Source: Microbacteriaceae bacterium PS02068
GTDB taxonomy: Bacteria > Actinomycetota > Actinomycetes > Actinomycetales > Microbacteriaceae
Assembly (NCBI GenBank): GCA_029959325.1
Contig: JASCPF010000011.1
Span: forward strand, 1 to 64,000
Direction: 5' to 3'
DNA: 64,000 nt
Below, one piece after another: positions 35,103-43,709 of the stretch; the stretch's first letter is position 1; each line of letters starts with the position of its first letter. Position numbers and translations under genes: made by a program. A model generated the notes under the pieces. It was not told the origin of the DNA. It ran no database searches and saw only the letters and a program-made list of their open reading frames with translations.

Positions 35103-36152
35103 TCAGAGTCGGACGAGCATCTTGCCGGTGTTCTCGCCGCGCATCATCGCCGAGTAGGCGTCGAGGGTGTTCTCGAAACCGTCGACGACGGTCTCGCGGT
35201 AGCGCAGAGCGCCGGAGGCAAGCCACCCCGCCGCCTCCTGGAAGAACTGCGGCTGCAGGTCCATCTCCTCCGTGACCATGAAGGTCCGCAGCGAAGAGCG
35301 GGTGACGGCGAGGTTCCAGATGTTGCGGGGCCCGACGACCGGCTCGCCGTTGTACTGCGAGACCATGCCCGAGAGCACGATCCGGGCGTGGGTGTTCAGG
35401 GCACCGATGGCGGCTTCGAGGGCCTCGCCGCCCACGTTGTCGAAGAACACGTCGATGCCCTCGGGGGCGAGCTCGGCGAGGCTGTCGGCGATGGGACGGG
35501 TCTTGTAGTTGAACGCGGCGTCGAACCCGAACTCGTCGACCAGCTGGGCGACCTTCTCGTCGGATCCCGCGCTGCCGATGACGCGCGCGGCACCCTTCAG
35601 CCTCGCGATCTGGCCGACGACGGACCCCACGGCCCCGGCAGCGCCGGAGACGTACACCGTCTCGCCGCCCGTCAGCTCAGCGAACCGCTCGATGCCGATG
35701 TAGGCGGTGACCCCCGGCACGCCCAGCACGCCGAGGTAGGCCGGAAGCGGAGCGAGGTTCGGGTCGACCTTGTACACCGTGGCGGCGTCGAGGACGGCGT
35801 GCTCACGCCAGCCGAGGCCGTGGAAGACGTGGTCGCCGACCGCGTAGCCGTCAGCGCGCGAGGCGATCACTCGGCCGATCGCGGGGCCGTCGAGGGGTGC
35901 ACCGACGGCGTAGGGCTCGATGTAGGACTTCTTGTCGCTCATCCGGCCGCGCATGTACGGGTCGACCGAGAGGTACTCGTTCGCGACGAGGATCTCGCCC
36001 TCGGCGAGCGGAGCGAGCTCGACCGCATCGATCGCGACGTTGTCGCCGGTGGGCTCGCCGACGGGTCGGCTCACCAGGTGCCAGGCGCGGGTCGAGGTCG
36101 GCAGAGCGACGGCAGACTGCGCGTCGGTGAGGGGGTCGATGGTCGTGGTCAT
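35103..36152 (-). CDS. NADP-dependent enone/prostaglandin reductase-like MDR protein (CurA-like)
   Basis: 349-residue zinc-free medium-chain reductase. Family marks are VDPYMRGRMSDKKSY, the cofactor motif VSGAAGAVGSVVGQIARLKGAARVIGSAGSDEK and FDNVGGEALEAAI. It reduces the C=C bond of alpha,beta-unsaturated ketones or aldehydes. Divergent from a TetR gene with two palindromes between; the downstream enoyl-CoA hydratase is probably co-transcribed. Confidence 0.85.
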   Translation of the reverse strand: MTTTIDPLTDAQSAVALPTSTRAWHLVSRPVGEPTGDNVAIDAVELAPLAEGEILVANEYLSVDPYMRGRMSDKKSYIEPYAVGAPLDGPAIGRVIASRADGYAVGDHVFHGLGWREHAVLDAATVYKVDPNLAPLPAYLGVLGVPGVTAYIGIERFAELTGGETVYVSGAAGAVGSVVGQIARLKGAARVIGSAGSDEKVAQLVDEFGFDAAFNYKTRPIADSLAELAPEGIDVFFDNVGGEALEAAIGALNTHARIVLSGMVSQYNGEPVVGPRNIWNLAVTRSSLRTFMVTEEMDLQPQFFQEAAGWLASGALRYRETVVDGFENTLDAYSAMMRGENTGKMLVRL

Positions 36153-36170
36153 GATGTACTCCGAACGATG

Positions 36171-36209
36171 GAAACGGATCTGTTTCCATCACTATAAACA
36201 GATCTGTTT
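36171..36209. promoter_or_regulatory. Tandem TetR operators with AGATCTGTTTC core
   Basis: GAAACGGATCTGTTTC (36171-36186, one mismatch pair) and AAACAGATCTGTTT (36196-36209, perfect) lie 24 bp apart centre to centre, between the reductase and tetR genes. Both read ATCTGTTTCC on their right arm. Confidence 0.65.
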
Positions 36210-36242
36210 CCACAGCGCAAGCGAAGGAGTAGATTGGTATCC

Positions 36243-36827
36243 ATGACGACCTTGTCCGTACCCGCCCCGGCTGCCTCCGCGACTCGTGAACGCCTGCTGG
36301 ATGCCGCGGCGCTGCTCTTCTACACGGTCGGCGTCCACGTGGGCGTCGACACGGTGTGCCGGACAGCGGGGGTCTCGAAGAAGTCGATGTACCAGCTCTT
36401 CGACAGTAAAGACGAGCTGCTGGCAGCCGCCTTGCAGCGCAGCATCCCCGGCTTCCTGGCTCGGCTGATTCCGCCGGATGCGGACACGATGTCGGGGCCT
36501 GAGCGCATCCTGTCGCTGTTCGAACGACTGGAGGGGATGGTCGCCGACCCCGGCTTCCAGGGCTGCGCCTACGTCTCGGTCGCGACCGGCATCAAGTCGC
36601 CCGACCATCCCGCACGCAAGGTGGTGCGCGACTTCCACGACACGCTGACCGAGTACTTCCGAAGCGCGGCTGAAGAGGCCGGCGCCGGCGACCCGCTCCT
36701 GCTGGCTCAACAGCTGACGATGGTCTACGACGGCATCAACACTCGTGCGGTCGTCCAGGGTCGACCGACGCCCGACCTCGCCACGAAGACGGCGACAATG
36801 CTGCTCGAGCTGGAGTGCTCGCGCTGA
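36243..36827 (+). CDS. TetR/AcrR family transcriptional regulator
   Basis: 194-residue regulator. N-terminal helix-turn-helix GVDTVCRTAGVSKKSMYQLFDSKDELLAAALQ; C-terminal TetR ligand domain. The start is ATG 36243 or the TTG three codons earlier; AAGGAG lies 13 and 4 nt before them respectively. It is expected to repress the divergent reductase/hydratase pair, possibly sensing an electrophilic enone. Confidence 0.85.
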   Translation: MTTLSVPAPAASATRERLLDAAALLFYTVGVHVGVDTVCRTAGVSKKSMYQLFDSKDELLAAALQRSIPGFLARLIPPDADTMSGPERILSLFERLEGMVADPGFQGCAYVSVATGIKSPDHPARKVVRDFHDTLTEYFRSAAEEAGAGDPLLLAQQLTMVYDGINTRAVVQGRPTPDLATKTATMLLELECSR

Positions 36828-36872
36828 GAAGATCGCGCGGGCGACAGGGTCGCTGGGTGGACGCCGGCGCTC

Positions 36873-37631
36873 TCAGGACGCGGCGAGGCGGCGCTGACGC
36901 TGCACCTGCGCGGGGTCGATGTCAACGCACAGGAGCCCGGGCTCCGGTCCGAGCTCGCCGAGCACGGTGCCCATCGAATCGATGAGCAGGCTGCATCCGA
37001 TCGACACGGGGGGCGCCTGCGAGACGGCTGCGACGAAGCACAGGTTCTCGATCGCTCGAGCGCGCGCGAGCACCTGCCATTGTTCGACCTTCGTGGGTCC
37101 CGGCACCCACGATGAACACACGGCGATGACCTCTGCGCCATCGGTCGCAAGACGGGTCGCGAGCGCGGGGTACCGCAGATCGTTGCAGGTCATGAGCCCG
37201 AACTGTGTCCCGGCCAGGGTCACGACGATCGCCTCGGGCTGGGGCCTCGAGATCCAGGCCGACTCACGGAAGCCGTACGCGTCGTAGAGGTGCTGCTTGC
37301 GGTAGCGGCCCGCGAAGCCGCCGTCGGAGTCGAACGCCACGAGGGTGTTGAAGGCTCTCGCCGCATCGGGGTCGGACTCCACCATGCCCAGGACGATCGC
37401 GAGCCCCTCCGCCCGCGCGTGAGATGCGACCGCGCGGGCGAAGGGACCATCGACAGGCTCCGCGATCGTCACGAACGACTCATCGACGATCTTCTTCTCG
37501 TACATCGCGTACTCGGGGAAGAGCACGACCTCGGCGCCCGCCGCGGCGGCTGCCGTCACTCGCTCGCAGATGCGCGCGAGGTTGCTCTGTACGTCGTCGA
37601 CCGAGTCGATCTGGGCAAGAGCGATCCGCAC
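36873..37631 (-). CDS. Carbon-nitrogen hydrolase (nitrilase superfamily)
   Basis: 252 residues with the full Glu-Lys-Cys triad: VLFPEYAMYE (Glu), RYRKQHLYD (Lys) and LMTCNDLRYP (Cys). The family hydrolyses amides or nitriles to acids and ammonia. It is the last gene of an operon with an APC permease and a second nitrilase, so it probably processes an imported amide, omega-amidase style. 12 bp separates it from the permease gene. Confidence 0.85.
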   Translation of the reverse strand: MRIALAQIDSVDDVQSNLARICERVTAAAAAGAEVVLFPEYAMYEKKIVDESFVTIAEPVDGPFARAVASHARAEGLAIVLGMVESDPDAARAFNTLVAFDSDGGFAGRYRKQHLYDAYGFRESAWISRPQPEAIVVTLAGTQFGLMTCNDLRYPALATRLATDGAEVIAVCSSWVPGPTKVEQWQVLARARAIENLCFVAAVSQAPPVSIGCSLLIDSMGTVLGELGPEPGLLCVDIDPAQVQRQRRLAAS

Positions 37632-37643
37632 GGCACGAGGCTC

Positions 37644-39035
37644 TCAGCGCGGCGCGACGGCGGGATCGGCGCGGGGATCCCCACTCGAGTCAGCGCCCGC
37701 CTCGGCATCCTTCTCATACGTGAGCTCAGGCGGCAGCTGCTTGAACCCCTTGGTGACGACGGCGAGCACGACCACGCCGACCGCCAGCCAGCTGAGCCCG
37801 AGGACGATCGCGTTGCTGTCGAGCTTGGTGAGGAGATACGCGGTGATCACCGCCCCGATCGCCGGCACGACGAGGTACAACCACACGCCCCGTCGCCGGC
37901 CCGCCCGGCGCTCTCTGAAGAAGTAGACGATCACCGACACGTTCACCATCGTAAAAGCAGTGAAGGCCCCGAAGTTGATGAACGAGGTCGAGGTGGCGAC
38001 ATCGAGGAACAGCGCCAGCAGCCCGACGATGCCGATGATCACGATGTTGAACACCGGCGCACGGAACCGCGCACTCAGAGCTCCGAAGAGGCGGCGAGGC
38101 AGGGCGCCGTCACGTCCCATCGCATAGAGCAGCCGGGCAGCGGATGCCTGGGCGGCAAGACCCGACGCGAACTGCGCGATCACGAGACCGGCGAGGAACA
38201 CCGCGCCGAAGACGTTGCCGCCGATGGTCAACGCGATCTCGAACGCGGCTGACGACGCATCGTCGAAGACGCCTCCCGGGTGCACCAGCTGGGTGGTGTA
38301 CGAGACCAGGACGAAGATCGCGCCGCCGATGAGGGCGATGATCAGGATCGCTCGGGGAACGGTGCGCTCCGGGTCCTTCGTCTCCTCGGTGAAGGTCGTG
38401 ACGGCGTCGAAGCCGAGGAACGAGTAGGCGGCGATCGCCGCGCCCGCGGCCACCATCGAGAAGCTCGACTCGGAGTTGAAGAAGGGTGCGGCGCTGAACA
38501 GCCCGCTCACCCCGCTGCCCGCGACGACCGAGCCGATCGACAGGGCGACGAACGCGCCGATGACGAGCACCTGGAACGCCATCATCACGTAGTTGACGCG
38601 ATCGGCGACCTTGATGCCCAGAATGTTGAGCACCGTGGTGACGACGACGAACAGCACGATCCACAGCCATCCCGGCACGTCGGGGAACTGCGCTTCGAGG
38701 TACGCGCCGCCGATCAGCCAGATCACCATCGGCAGGAACAGGTAGTCGAGCAGCACCGACCACCCGACGAGGAAGCCGATGCGTGAGTCGATCGTGCGAC
38801 GCACGTAGGTGTAGGAGGAGCCGGCGACGGGGTATGCGGCGGCCATGCGCCCATAGCTCGAAGCGGTGAACAGCATTGCGACGAGTGCCACCAGATACGC
38901 GGCGGCGCTCGCTCCCCCGGTCGTCTCGGCGACGACACCGAAGATGCCGAGCACGATGAGCGGGGTCATGTACGCCAGCCCGAAGAGCACGAGCGACGTG
39001 AGCCCGAGGGATCGGGACAGAGTGGGAGTGGACAC
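37644..39035 (-). CDS. APC family amino acid/amine permease
   Basis: 463 residues with about 12 predicted helices: GLTSLVLFGLAYMTPLIVLGIFG, YPVAGSSYTYVRRTI and FSFLGFDAVTTFTEETKDPERTVPRAI are the family signatures. GTG start with TAGGAG upstream, overlapping nothing but only 8 bp from the upstream nitrilase stop. Located between two nitrilases, it likely imports their amide, amine or nitrogen-rich substrate. Confidence 0.85.
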   Translation of the reverse strand: MSTPTLSRSLGLTSLVLFGLAYMTPLIVLGIFGVVAETTGGASAAAYLVALVAMLFTASSYGRMAAAYPVAGSSYTYVRRTIDSRIGFLVGWSVLLDYLFLPMVIWLIGGAYLEAQFPDVPGWLWIVLFVVVTTVLNILGIKVADRVNYVMMAFQVLVIGAFVALSIGSVVAGSGVSGLFSAAPFFNSESSFSMVAAGAAIAAYSFLGFDAVTTFTEETKDPERTVPRAILIIALIGGAIFVLVSYTTQLVHPGGVFDDASSAAFEIALTIGGNVFGAVFLAGLVIAQFASGLAAQASAARLLYAMGRDGALPRRLFGALSARFRAPVFNIVIIGIVGLLALFLDVATSTSFINFGAFTAFTMVNVSVIVYFFRERRAGRRRGVWLYLVVPAIGAVITAYLLTKLDSNAIVLGLSWLAVGVVVLAVVTKGFKQLPPELTYEKDAEAGADSSGDPRADPAVAPR

Positions 39036-39043
39036 GGGTTCTC

Positions 39044-39937
39044 CTAGCGGGTGAGAGGTGCTCGGGTGGAGGAGTGGTGCGGATGCCAGTCGGCGGGATC
39101 CATGCGGCCCGCGTACAGGGGAAGCGAGATCGGGCTGTCGGACGGCCGGAGTTGATCCCACATCCGGTTCAGCCCGGCCGTGCCGGTTTCTCGTGTTCGC
39201 GACACGTCATCGAGGTCGAGCGTGATGCGGAGCTCGGCAGCGGAAGGGCCATCGGATGCGGCACGCACCGCGCCTTCGGCATCCACGATGAGACTCTGGC
39301 CCATCCCGATCGGGCCTGCGCAGTTCACGCTGACAGTGACGGTCTGATTCACGATCGAGTTCGCGCGGGCGAGGACGAGTTCCTGCGCTCGGTCCGGCGT
39401 CGTGGTCTTGACGATGTTGATCACGGCCTCGGCACCCATCCAGGCGAGATGGCGCGACACCTCGGGAAACCATGCGTCGTAGCAGATCGACAGGCCGAAG
39501 CACCCGATGCCCGGGATCTCGAAGACCACGAACCGATCGCCCGGATCGTAGGGTTCGAACGGGCGCCAGGGAAAGATCTTGCGATACGAGGCGACCAGCT
39601 CGCCCGCGGGGTCGAACACGACCGCCGTGTTGAACAGCTCACCGCCGTCGCCTCGCTCGCAGATGCTTCCCGGAATGAGCCAGACGCCGGCATCTCGCGC
39701 GATCGCACCCAGCTCTCGGACGAACGGGTCATCGAGAGGCACAGCGGCGGCCCGCAGCCGGTCGGTGCGTTCAGCGTCAGGCCACACCTCTGAGCCGAGC
39801 AGGTGCAGTTCGGGAAAGACGACGAGTTCCGCACCCGCGGCGGCGAGTCGCCGGACCTCGGCCCGGAACGGCGCGAGGTCGGCGCCGATGGACACCGGCT
39901 CAGCCTGAACTGCGACGACCTCTATGCGTCGGCTCAT
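39044..39937 (-). CDS. Carbon-nitrogen hydrolase (nitrilase superfamily)
   Basis: 297 residues with VVFPELHLLG (Glu), SYRKIFPWRPFEPY (Lys) and GLSICYDAWFPE (Cys). The W-P-E after the Cys is typical of amidases and beta-alanine synthase relatives. First gene of the nitrilase-permease-nitrilase operon, divergent from a GntR regulator. It is only distantly similar to the nitrilase at 36873, so the two probably act on different intermediates. Confidence 0.85.
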   Translation of the reverse strand: MSRRIEVVAVQAEPVSIGADLAPFRAEVRRLAAAGAELVVFPELHLLGSEVWPDAERTDRLRAAAVPLDDPFVRELGAIARDAGVWLIPGSICERGDGGELFNTAVVFDPAGELVASYRKIFPWRPFEPYDPGDRFVVFEIPGIGCFGLSICYDAWFPEVSRHLAWMGAEAVINIVKTTTPDRAQELVLARANSIVNQTVTVSVNCAGPIGMGQSLIVDAEGAVRAASDGPSAAELRITLDLDDVSRTRETGTAGLNRMWDQLRPSDSPISLPLYAGRMDPADWHPHHSSTRAPLTR

Positions 39938-39993
39938 CGCTTCTCCTTCTTCGAGTCTTCGCAGCGACGTGGATGTCGCCTACGCTCAAAATA

Positions 39994-40006
39994 GATCATG
40001 ATGATC
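39994..40006. promoter_or_regulatory. GntR operator GATCAT-G-ATGATC
   Basis: Perfect 6-1-6 palindrome in an AT-rich stretch between the nitrilase operon and the divergent GntR gene. Likely site of that regulator. Confidence 0.55.
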
Positions 40007-40039
40007 AAATATGTCTAGTCCCAGAGGTACGCTGTTTCC

Positions 40040-40786
40040 ATGTCGCCCGACGATGTCGCCTCCCTCTCGCTCGCCGGCCCGGAGCTCACCAGCATCATGC
40101 GACTCTCGGCCACCGACACCGTGCGCGCCCGAATCGCGCTCGCCGTCGATCTCAAGCTCATCGCTGAGGGAGAGAAACTGCCCGCAGACGGCGAGATCGC
40201 TCGCGCGCTCGACGTCAGCGAGATGACCGTGCGCCGGGCGCTCGAGTCGATGGCCGACGACGGGATCGTCGAACGGCGACGCGGCCGGAAGGGAGGCACA
40301 TTCGCAACGGGTCGAGTGAGCGAACTGCCGGATGCCGCGGTCGAGGCCTATCATGCGGACGCACAGGAGGTGCATCGCCTCATCGACCTGCGCACGCTTC
40401 TCGAGTGCGCCGTCACGCACTACGCAGCGCTGAAGACGACGCCCGAGCAGCTCGACCGTCTCGCCGCGCTCGTCGATGACGCCGCGTCGGCTCGCGACTG
40501 GACGGCCTACCACCGCGCCGACGAGCAGTTCCACCGCGCCATCGCTGCGGCGAGCGGTCTGGATTGGGCGCAGGAGCCGTACATCGAGACCCTGGAACGG
40601 CTCTACCGCTACTTCATCCCCTACCCGATGGATCGCCTACGCAAAGCCAACGACGACCATGCGCAGATGGTCGCCGCGATGCGTGACCGGGATGTCGCAG
40701 GCGCGGTCGACACGATGCGCCACCACGTGCAGACGCTCCACCAGACGATGTTCATCGGCCGACCGGACGGCCTGTCGGCCGGGTGA
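40040..40786 (+). CDS. GntR family transcriptional regulator (FadR/FCD subfamily)
   Basis: 248 residues. Winged helix: KLPADGEIARALDVSEMTVRRALESMADDGIVERRRGRKGG; C-terminal FCD ligand domain with RTLLECAVTHYAA and metal-ligand-like HRADEQFHRAIA and HAQMVAAMRDRD. It is divergent from the nitrilase/permease operon, its probable target, and is followed by a terminator and the att site of the genomic island. Confidence 0.85.
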   Translation: MSPDDVASLSLAGPELTSIMRLSATDTVRARIALAVDLKLIAEGEKLPADGEIARALDVSEMTVRRALESMADDGIVERRRGRKGGTFATGRVSELPDAAVEAYHADAQEVHRLIDLRTLLECAVTHYAALKTTPEQLDRLAALVDDAASARDWTAYHRADEQFHRAIAAASGLDWAQEPYIETLERLYRYFIPYPMDRLRKANDDHAQMVAAMRDRDVAGAVDTMRHHVQTLHQTMFIGRPDGLSAG

Positions 40787-40807
40787 CGCGAACGGGTGAA
40801 ACGACGG

Positions 40808-40841
40808 AAGCCCTGGCGAGAACTTCTTCTCACCAGGGCTT
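40808..40841. terminator. Terminator AAGCCCTGGCGAGAA between gntR and the att site
   Basis: 15-bp stem with one mismatch and a CTTC loop. It ends gntR and, on the other strand, would have terminated the original tRNA-Pro transcript before the island inserted. Confidence 0.7.
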
Positions 40842-40847
40842 CTCCCG

Positions 40848-40890
40848 GTCGGGATGACAGGATTTGAACCTGCGACCCCTTGACCCCCAG
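40848..40890. repeat. Left att repeat (3' part of tRNA-Pro)
   Basis: 43 bp identical to 46698-46740 except one position (T at 40880, C at 46730). It contains the T-arm and 3' acceptor strand of tRNA-Pro but no 5' half, so it is the empty att end left by integration. Confidence 0.8.
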
Positions 40891-40982
40891 GCGTCCAGAC
40901 GACTCGAATCGCGCCAAAAACCGCATAGTTCCGCGGATCAAATCATGCAGAACACTGCACGGGCTGCATGGTTTGCATGATT

Positions 40983-41002
40983 CTGGTCCCCTTTTGGTCC
41001 CC
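40983..41002. repeat. Integrase arm-type repeat, left end
   Basis: CTGGTCCCCTTTTGGTCCCC, identical to 46530-46549 at the other end of the island. Itself a tandem GGTCCCC pair. Such repeats near att sites are usually integrase arm-binding sites. The remaining sequence from the gntR terminator to the SLOG gene shows no coding potential. Confidence 0.5.
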
Positions 41003-41058
41003 CCTCGACAGCTCGGATGACGCCCGGTCACAGTCACTTTGGCGCGCCCCTCCTCGAC

Positions 41059-41898
41059 CTACGCCGACGCCGACGCTGACCGATCGGCGGCGAGTGCACG
41101 AGCAACAATCGTCGCGATGTCCGCAGGACGATGGCTTGCCTCTAGGACGCGCATGTCGGACTCGGGTAGAGCAACCCGGCGTGCAGTGGCGTTGACTTCA
41201 CGAAACTGGTCTAGCGCACGTTGTACTGCAGCGTCTTCTGCGTGGCGCGGGAACCCCTGCGGCATCCAGCTTGGTGTACTCCCTCGTGCAGCAATAGCAA
41301 GAAGGGCGGCCGCTCCTCCGTATCCCCCAGCGATGTACAACTCCGTGCCCGCTTCTAGGCTCAGTCTCGCCTCCTCGATAATGCCTGGTTCATGCCCTTT
41401 GTACCCGGCAAGTTGACCGCCGACTATTACTCGTGCATCGGTGTTCCTCGCGACAAACTTTCGCATGGCCGTGTAGGCGTCTGCCGCGTCATGCTCGTCT
41501 GCCTGTCGGCTTTTGTCTCGGAGCGAGAGTTCTTGACCAGAGTGCCCAACGAAACGGAGCGTTCCAAGAGCCCCGAGTCGCTGCATTGTCTCGTCAAGCG
41601 CCTCAGGGGATGTGTCTCGAAATTCGGGCTCGGCCAGGACGATCTCGACGGAGGCTGTTCCTTCTTTGAATCGTTGGATCTCGTCTAGGAGGACTCGCGT
41701 GTAGCCTTCTGGCTTTAGCCGGCCTCCGTATACGACTGTGCCGCCTGCCAAGAGGATCGCGCGGGTTAGTTCCGCAACCACCAAACGGCAGTGGCGTTCG
41801 GATAGGCCGAGAGTGTCGAGATCGGCGCTCTCCGACACGGAGAGCCCTACTCGTCGCCCCGCGAGCGCGTTCCGAGGAATCAGTGTTGGCTCGTTCAT
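41059..41898 (-). CDS. SLOG-like Rossmann protein of the TIR/HORMA operon
   Basis: 279 residues, no membrane segments. Nucleotide-binding pattern: GRRVGLSVSESADLDTLG (residues 14-31), AGGTVVYGGRLKPEGY (51-66), then ARVIVGGQLAGYKGHEPGIIEEA (155-177) and a Gly-rich YIAGGYGGAAALL (188-200). This fits the SLOG superfamily, which includes the domain of ThsA that senses the cyclic ADP-ribose signal made by TIR proteins. The start overlaps the dual-TIR stop (ATGA). A role as signal receptor or NAD-derived nucleotide binder is inferred; no separate effector domain (Sir2, membrane) is attached. Confidence 0.65.
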   Translation of the reverse strand: MNEPTLIPRNALAGRRVGLSVSESADLDTLGLSERHCRLVVAELTRAILLAGGTVVYGGRLKPEGYTRVLLDEIQRFKEGTASVEIVLAEPEFRDTSPEALDETMQRLGALGTLRFVGHSGQELSLRDKSRQADEHDAADAYTAMRKFVARNTDARVIVGGQLAGYKGHEPGIIEEARLSLEAGTELYIAGGYGGAAALLAIAARGSTPSWMPQGFPRHAEDAAVQRALDQFREVNATARRVALPESDMRVLEASHRPADIATIVARALAADRSASASA

Positions 41899-43103
41899 GA
41901 TGGAAGGACCCCACCTCGGGTAGCGAACGTCCGTGGGGTCAGTACGTCTGATGTGTTGAACCCGGCAAGGGTGCAGAGATCTGTGACAACCGCTCGCTCG
42001 CGTGGCCCTAGGGGCGGATCGGGATGCATTATCCACACATGACGATCTGCTTGATCGGTCGCTTGGTGAGTCATGAGCCATCGAGTGAGAGTCACAGGTT
42101 CGGGCGCGTGCACGGGAAGCCAGTCGAAGCCGTCTTCTTTGAGGTAGACCTCTTGCGCTTGCCACAAGGCCCGCTTGAGCGCTTCGTCGACGAGACGGTT
42201 GAGCGCCGTCCTGATGCCGGGCATAGGCTGCGATAAGTCGCATGGGACTGACGGGACGTGATCCATGAGGAATGATCCGCGACTCTCACCGTCGGTCAGC
42301 GCGTACATGCAGATGATGGGCATGTCGGCGGTCTTCGCTTCGAGCACCTCGCGCTGAGTCCATTCCCGACCCGCGTAAGCATCTGTACGGACCATGAGAA
42401 GTGCGGACCGGTGTGCGTTACCGTCGAGAGCAGCTTCCCAATCCTCGCCTGTCTGGATGTCTTGTGCGTCGAAGAAGTCCTCGAGTCTCGTTGTCAGGAT
42501 TGCCTCGCGCACGCGGTCGTAGATCCAGGCGCCGTCGTTGACATGCGATTCGACAAGTGAGGGATGCTTTGTGTGGCTCACGAACACCTGGATTCGCTCC
42601 TGGCCCGTGAGCCATTGAGTGATGGCCTGGCTGACTTCCCGTCCGAGAATTCCGGGATCTGTGAGCGACTCGCGCGGGAGCGGCTGAATATCTCCTACGA
42701 GTTCCCCGATCCGCGTATCGGGGATGCTGAACCGTGGCCTAATGAGTGGGAGAACGATGACATCGTCCCGTACCGAGTAGCGCGCGATATCCGCGACGTA
42801 GGACTCCCACCCCGGGTCGTTGAGGACGGCCTGGGCGAGGCTCGCTCCGATGTAGAGAACGATGACGTTGTACTGCGCGGGTGCGACTTCTGGGGCGAGT
42901 TCGGCTCCGATTCCTAGCGGCCTTGGCGCGCTATCCGGAGCCCAGGCGGCGCTCCGGCCGTAGACCTCGACCGCACCTCCGGCGAGACCAGAGAACGCTG
43001 GCGAGTGGTAGTGATTGTCAAGCTGCCTAAAGAGATCCTCACCACCGAGCTCATCGGGGTGCCAGACCACGAAGATGTCGAGGATCGGTGGGGTAACAGT
43101 CAT
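41895..43103 (-). CDS. Dual TIR-like domain protein
   Basis: 402 residues. The first TIR-like domain spans about 7-125 (ILDIFVVWHPDEL; YNVIVLYIGASLAQAVL; VIVLPLIRPRF). The second, about 170-275, is clearer: IQVFVSHTKHP, DFFDAQDIQTGEDWEAAL, and AGREWTQREVLEAK with the expected catalytic NADase Glu at 252. A C-terminal module (about 335-402, DRHVWIMHPDPPLGPRERAVVTDLC) is unassigned. Likely an NAD-cleaving or signal-making component. GAGGA precedes the ATG; 43 bp downstream of the DUF1863-type TIR gene. Confidence 0.75.
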   Translation of the reverse strand: MTVTPPILDIFVVWHPDELGGEDLFRQLDNHYHSPAFSGLAGGAVEVYGRSAAWAPDSAPRPLGIGAELAPEVAPAQYNVIVLYIGASLAQAVLNDPGWESYVADIARYSVRDDVIVLPLIRPRFSIPDTRIGELVGDIQPLPRESLTDPGILGREVSQAITQWLTGQERIQVFVSHTKHPSLVESHVNDGAWIYDRVREAILTTRLEDFFDAQDIQTGEDWEAALDGNAHRSALLMVRTDAYAGREWTQREVLEAKTADMPIICMYALTDGESRGSFLMDHVPSVPCDLSQPMPGIRTALNRLVDEALKRALWQAQEVYLKEDGFDWLPVHAPEPVTLTRWLMTHQATDQADRHVWIMHPDPPLGPRERAVVTDLCTLAGFNTSDVLTPRTFATRGGVLPS

Positions 43104-43146
43104 TGTGAAACGCTTCCTCAGTCAGACTTGTTCAGGCCAGGTGAGG

Positions 43147-43695
43147 TCATGGGCAGGTCCGGTTGTTCACCATCAGATCGCTTGTCGACCCGATGGCCGA
43201 GTCCATCTCATCTCGTCGAGTGACCGCGTCCTCGACCCATTGCGCGATGGTGCTGTCGCTCGGGGCTGGCGAGTAAAACCGTGCATACCCAACATCCAGA
43301 CCCTGGTCCTTTTGGACGTTGATTTCCAGACGCGGGGGTAGTTTCGACCAACCGTGGTCCTTAGCGCCCGGAAGCTGGACTCCGATAAGGCCTCCGCGCT
43401 GACTGTCACTGAAGTTCCGTAATGTGGCCGCGATCTCCCAATCCACATAGCGGCGGGCCCAGGTACATTGGCCGATCAAAACAACCGTGCAGGAGGTGCC
43501 AGCGATCTTGTCTTCACGGATCTTTCGCATTACATAGTCGCTGTCCCCACTCTCGATGTGCTCAGCGAAGTCGTCTCCGAACTCGCTCAGGCCCAGGCTG
43601 CGTATCTCGTTAAAGTATTGGCCGAATCGTCGTCGCCAAATGTTGGCTTCGAGTTCGTCGTCCTGGTGGAAGGACAAGAAAATGTTGCGTGCCAT
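43147..43695 (-). CDS. TIR domain protein, DUF1863/ThsB-like
   Basis: 182 residues. NIFLSFHQDDELEANIWR at the start and SDYVMRKIREDKIAGTSCTVVLIGQCTWARRYVDWEI (residues 52-88) match the MTH538/DUF1863 TIR group, to which the Thoeris sensor ThsB belongs; Glu 87 follows the conserved Trp. ThsB proteins turn NAD into cyclic ADP-ribose isomers on phage infection. AAAGG precedes the ATG, and the gene starts 14 bp after the HORMA-like gene. Signal synthesis is inferred from the family. Confidence 0.8.
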   Translation of the reverse strand: MARNIFLSFHQDDELEANIWRRRFGQYFNEIRSLGLSEFGDDFAEHIESGDSDYVMRKIREDKIAGTSCTVVLIGQCTWARRYVDWEIAATLRNFSDSQRGGLIGVQLPGAKDHGWSKLPPRLEINVQKDQGLDVGYARFYSPAPSDSTIAQWVEDAVTRRDEMDSAIGSTSDLMVNNRTCP

Positions 43696-43709
43696 GGTGG
43701 CGCCTTTCT

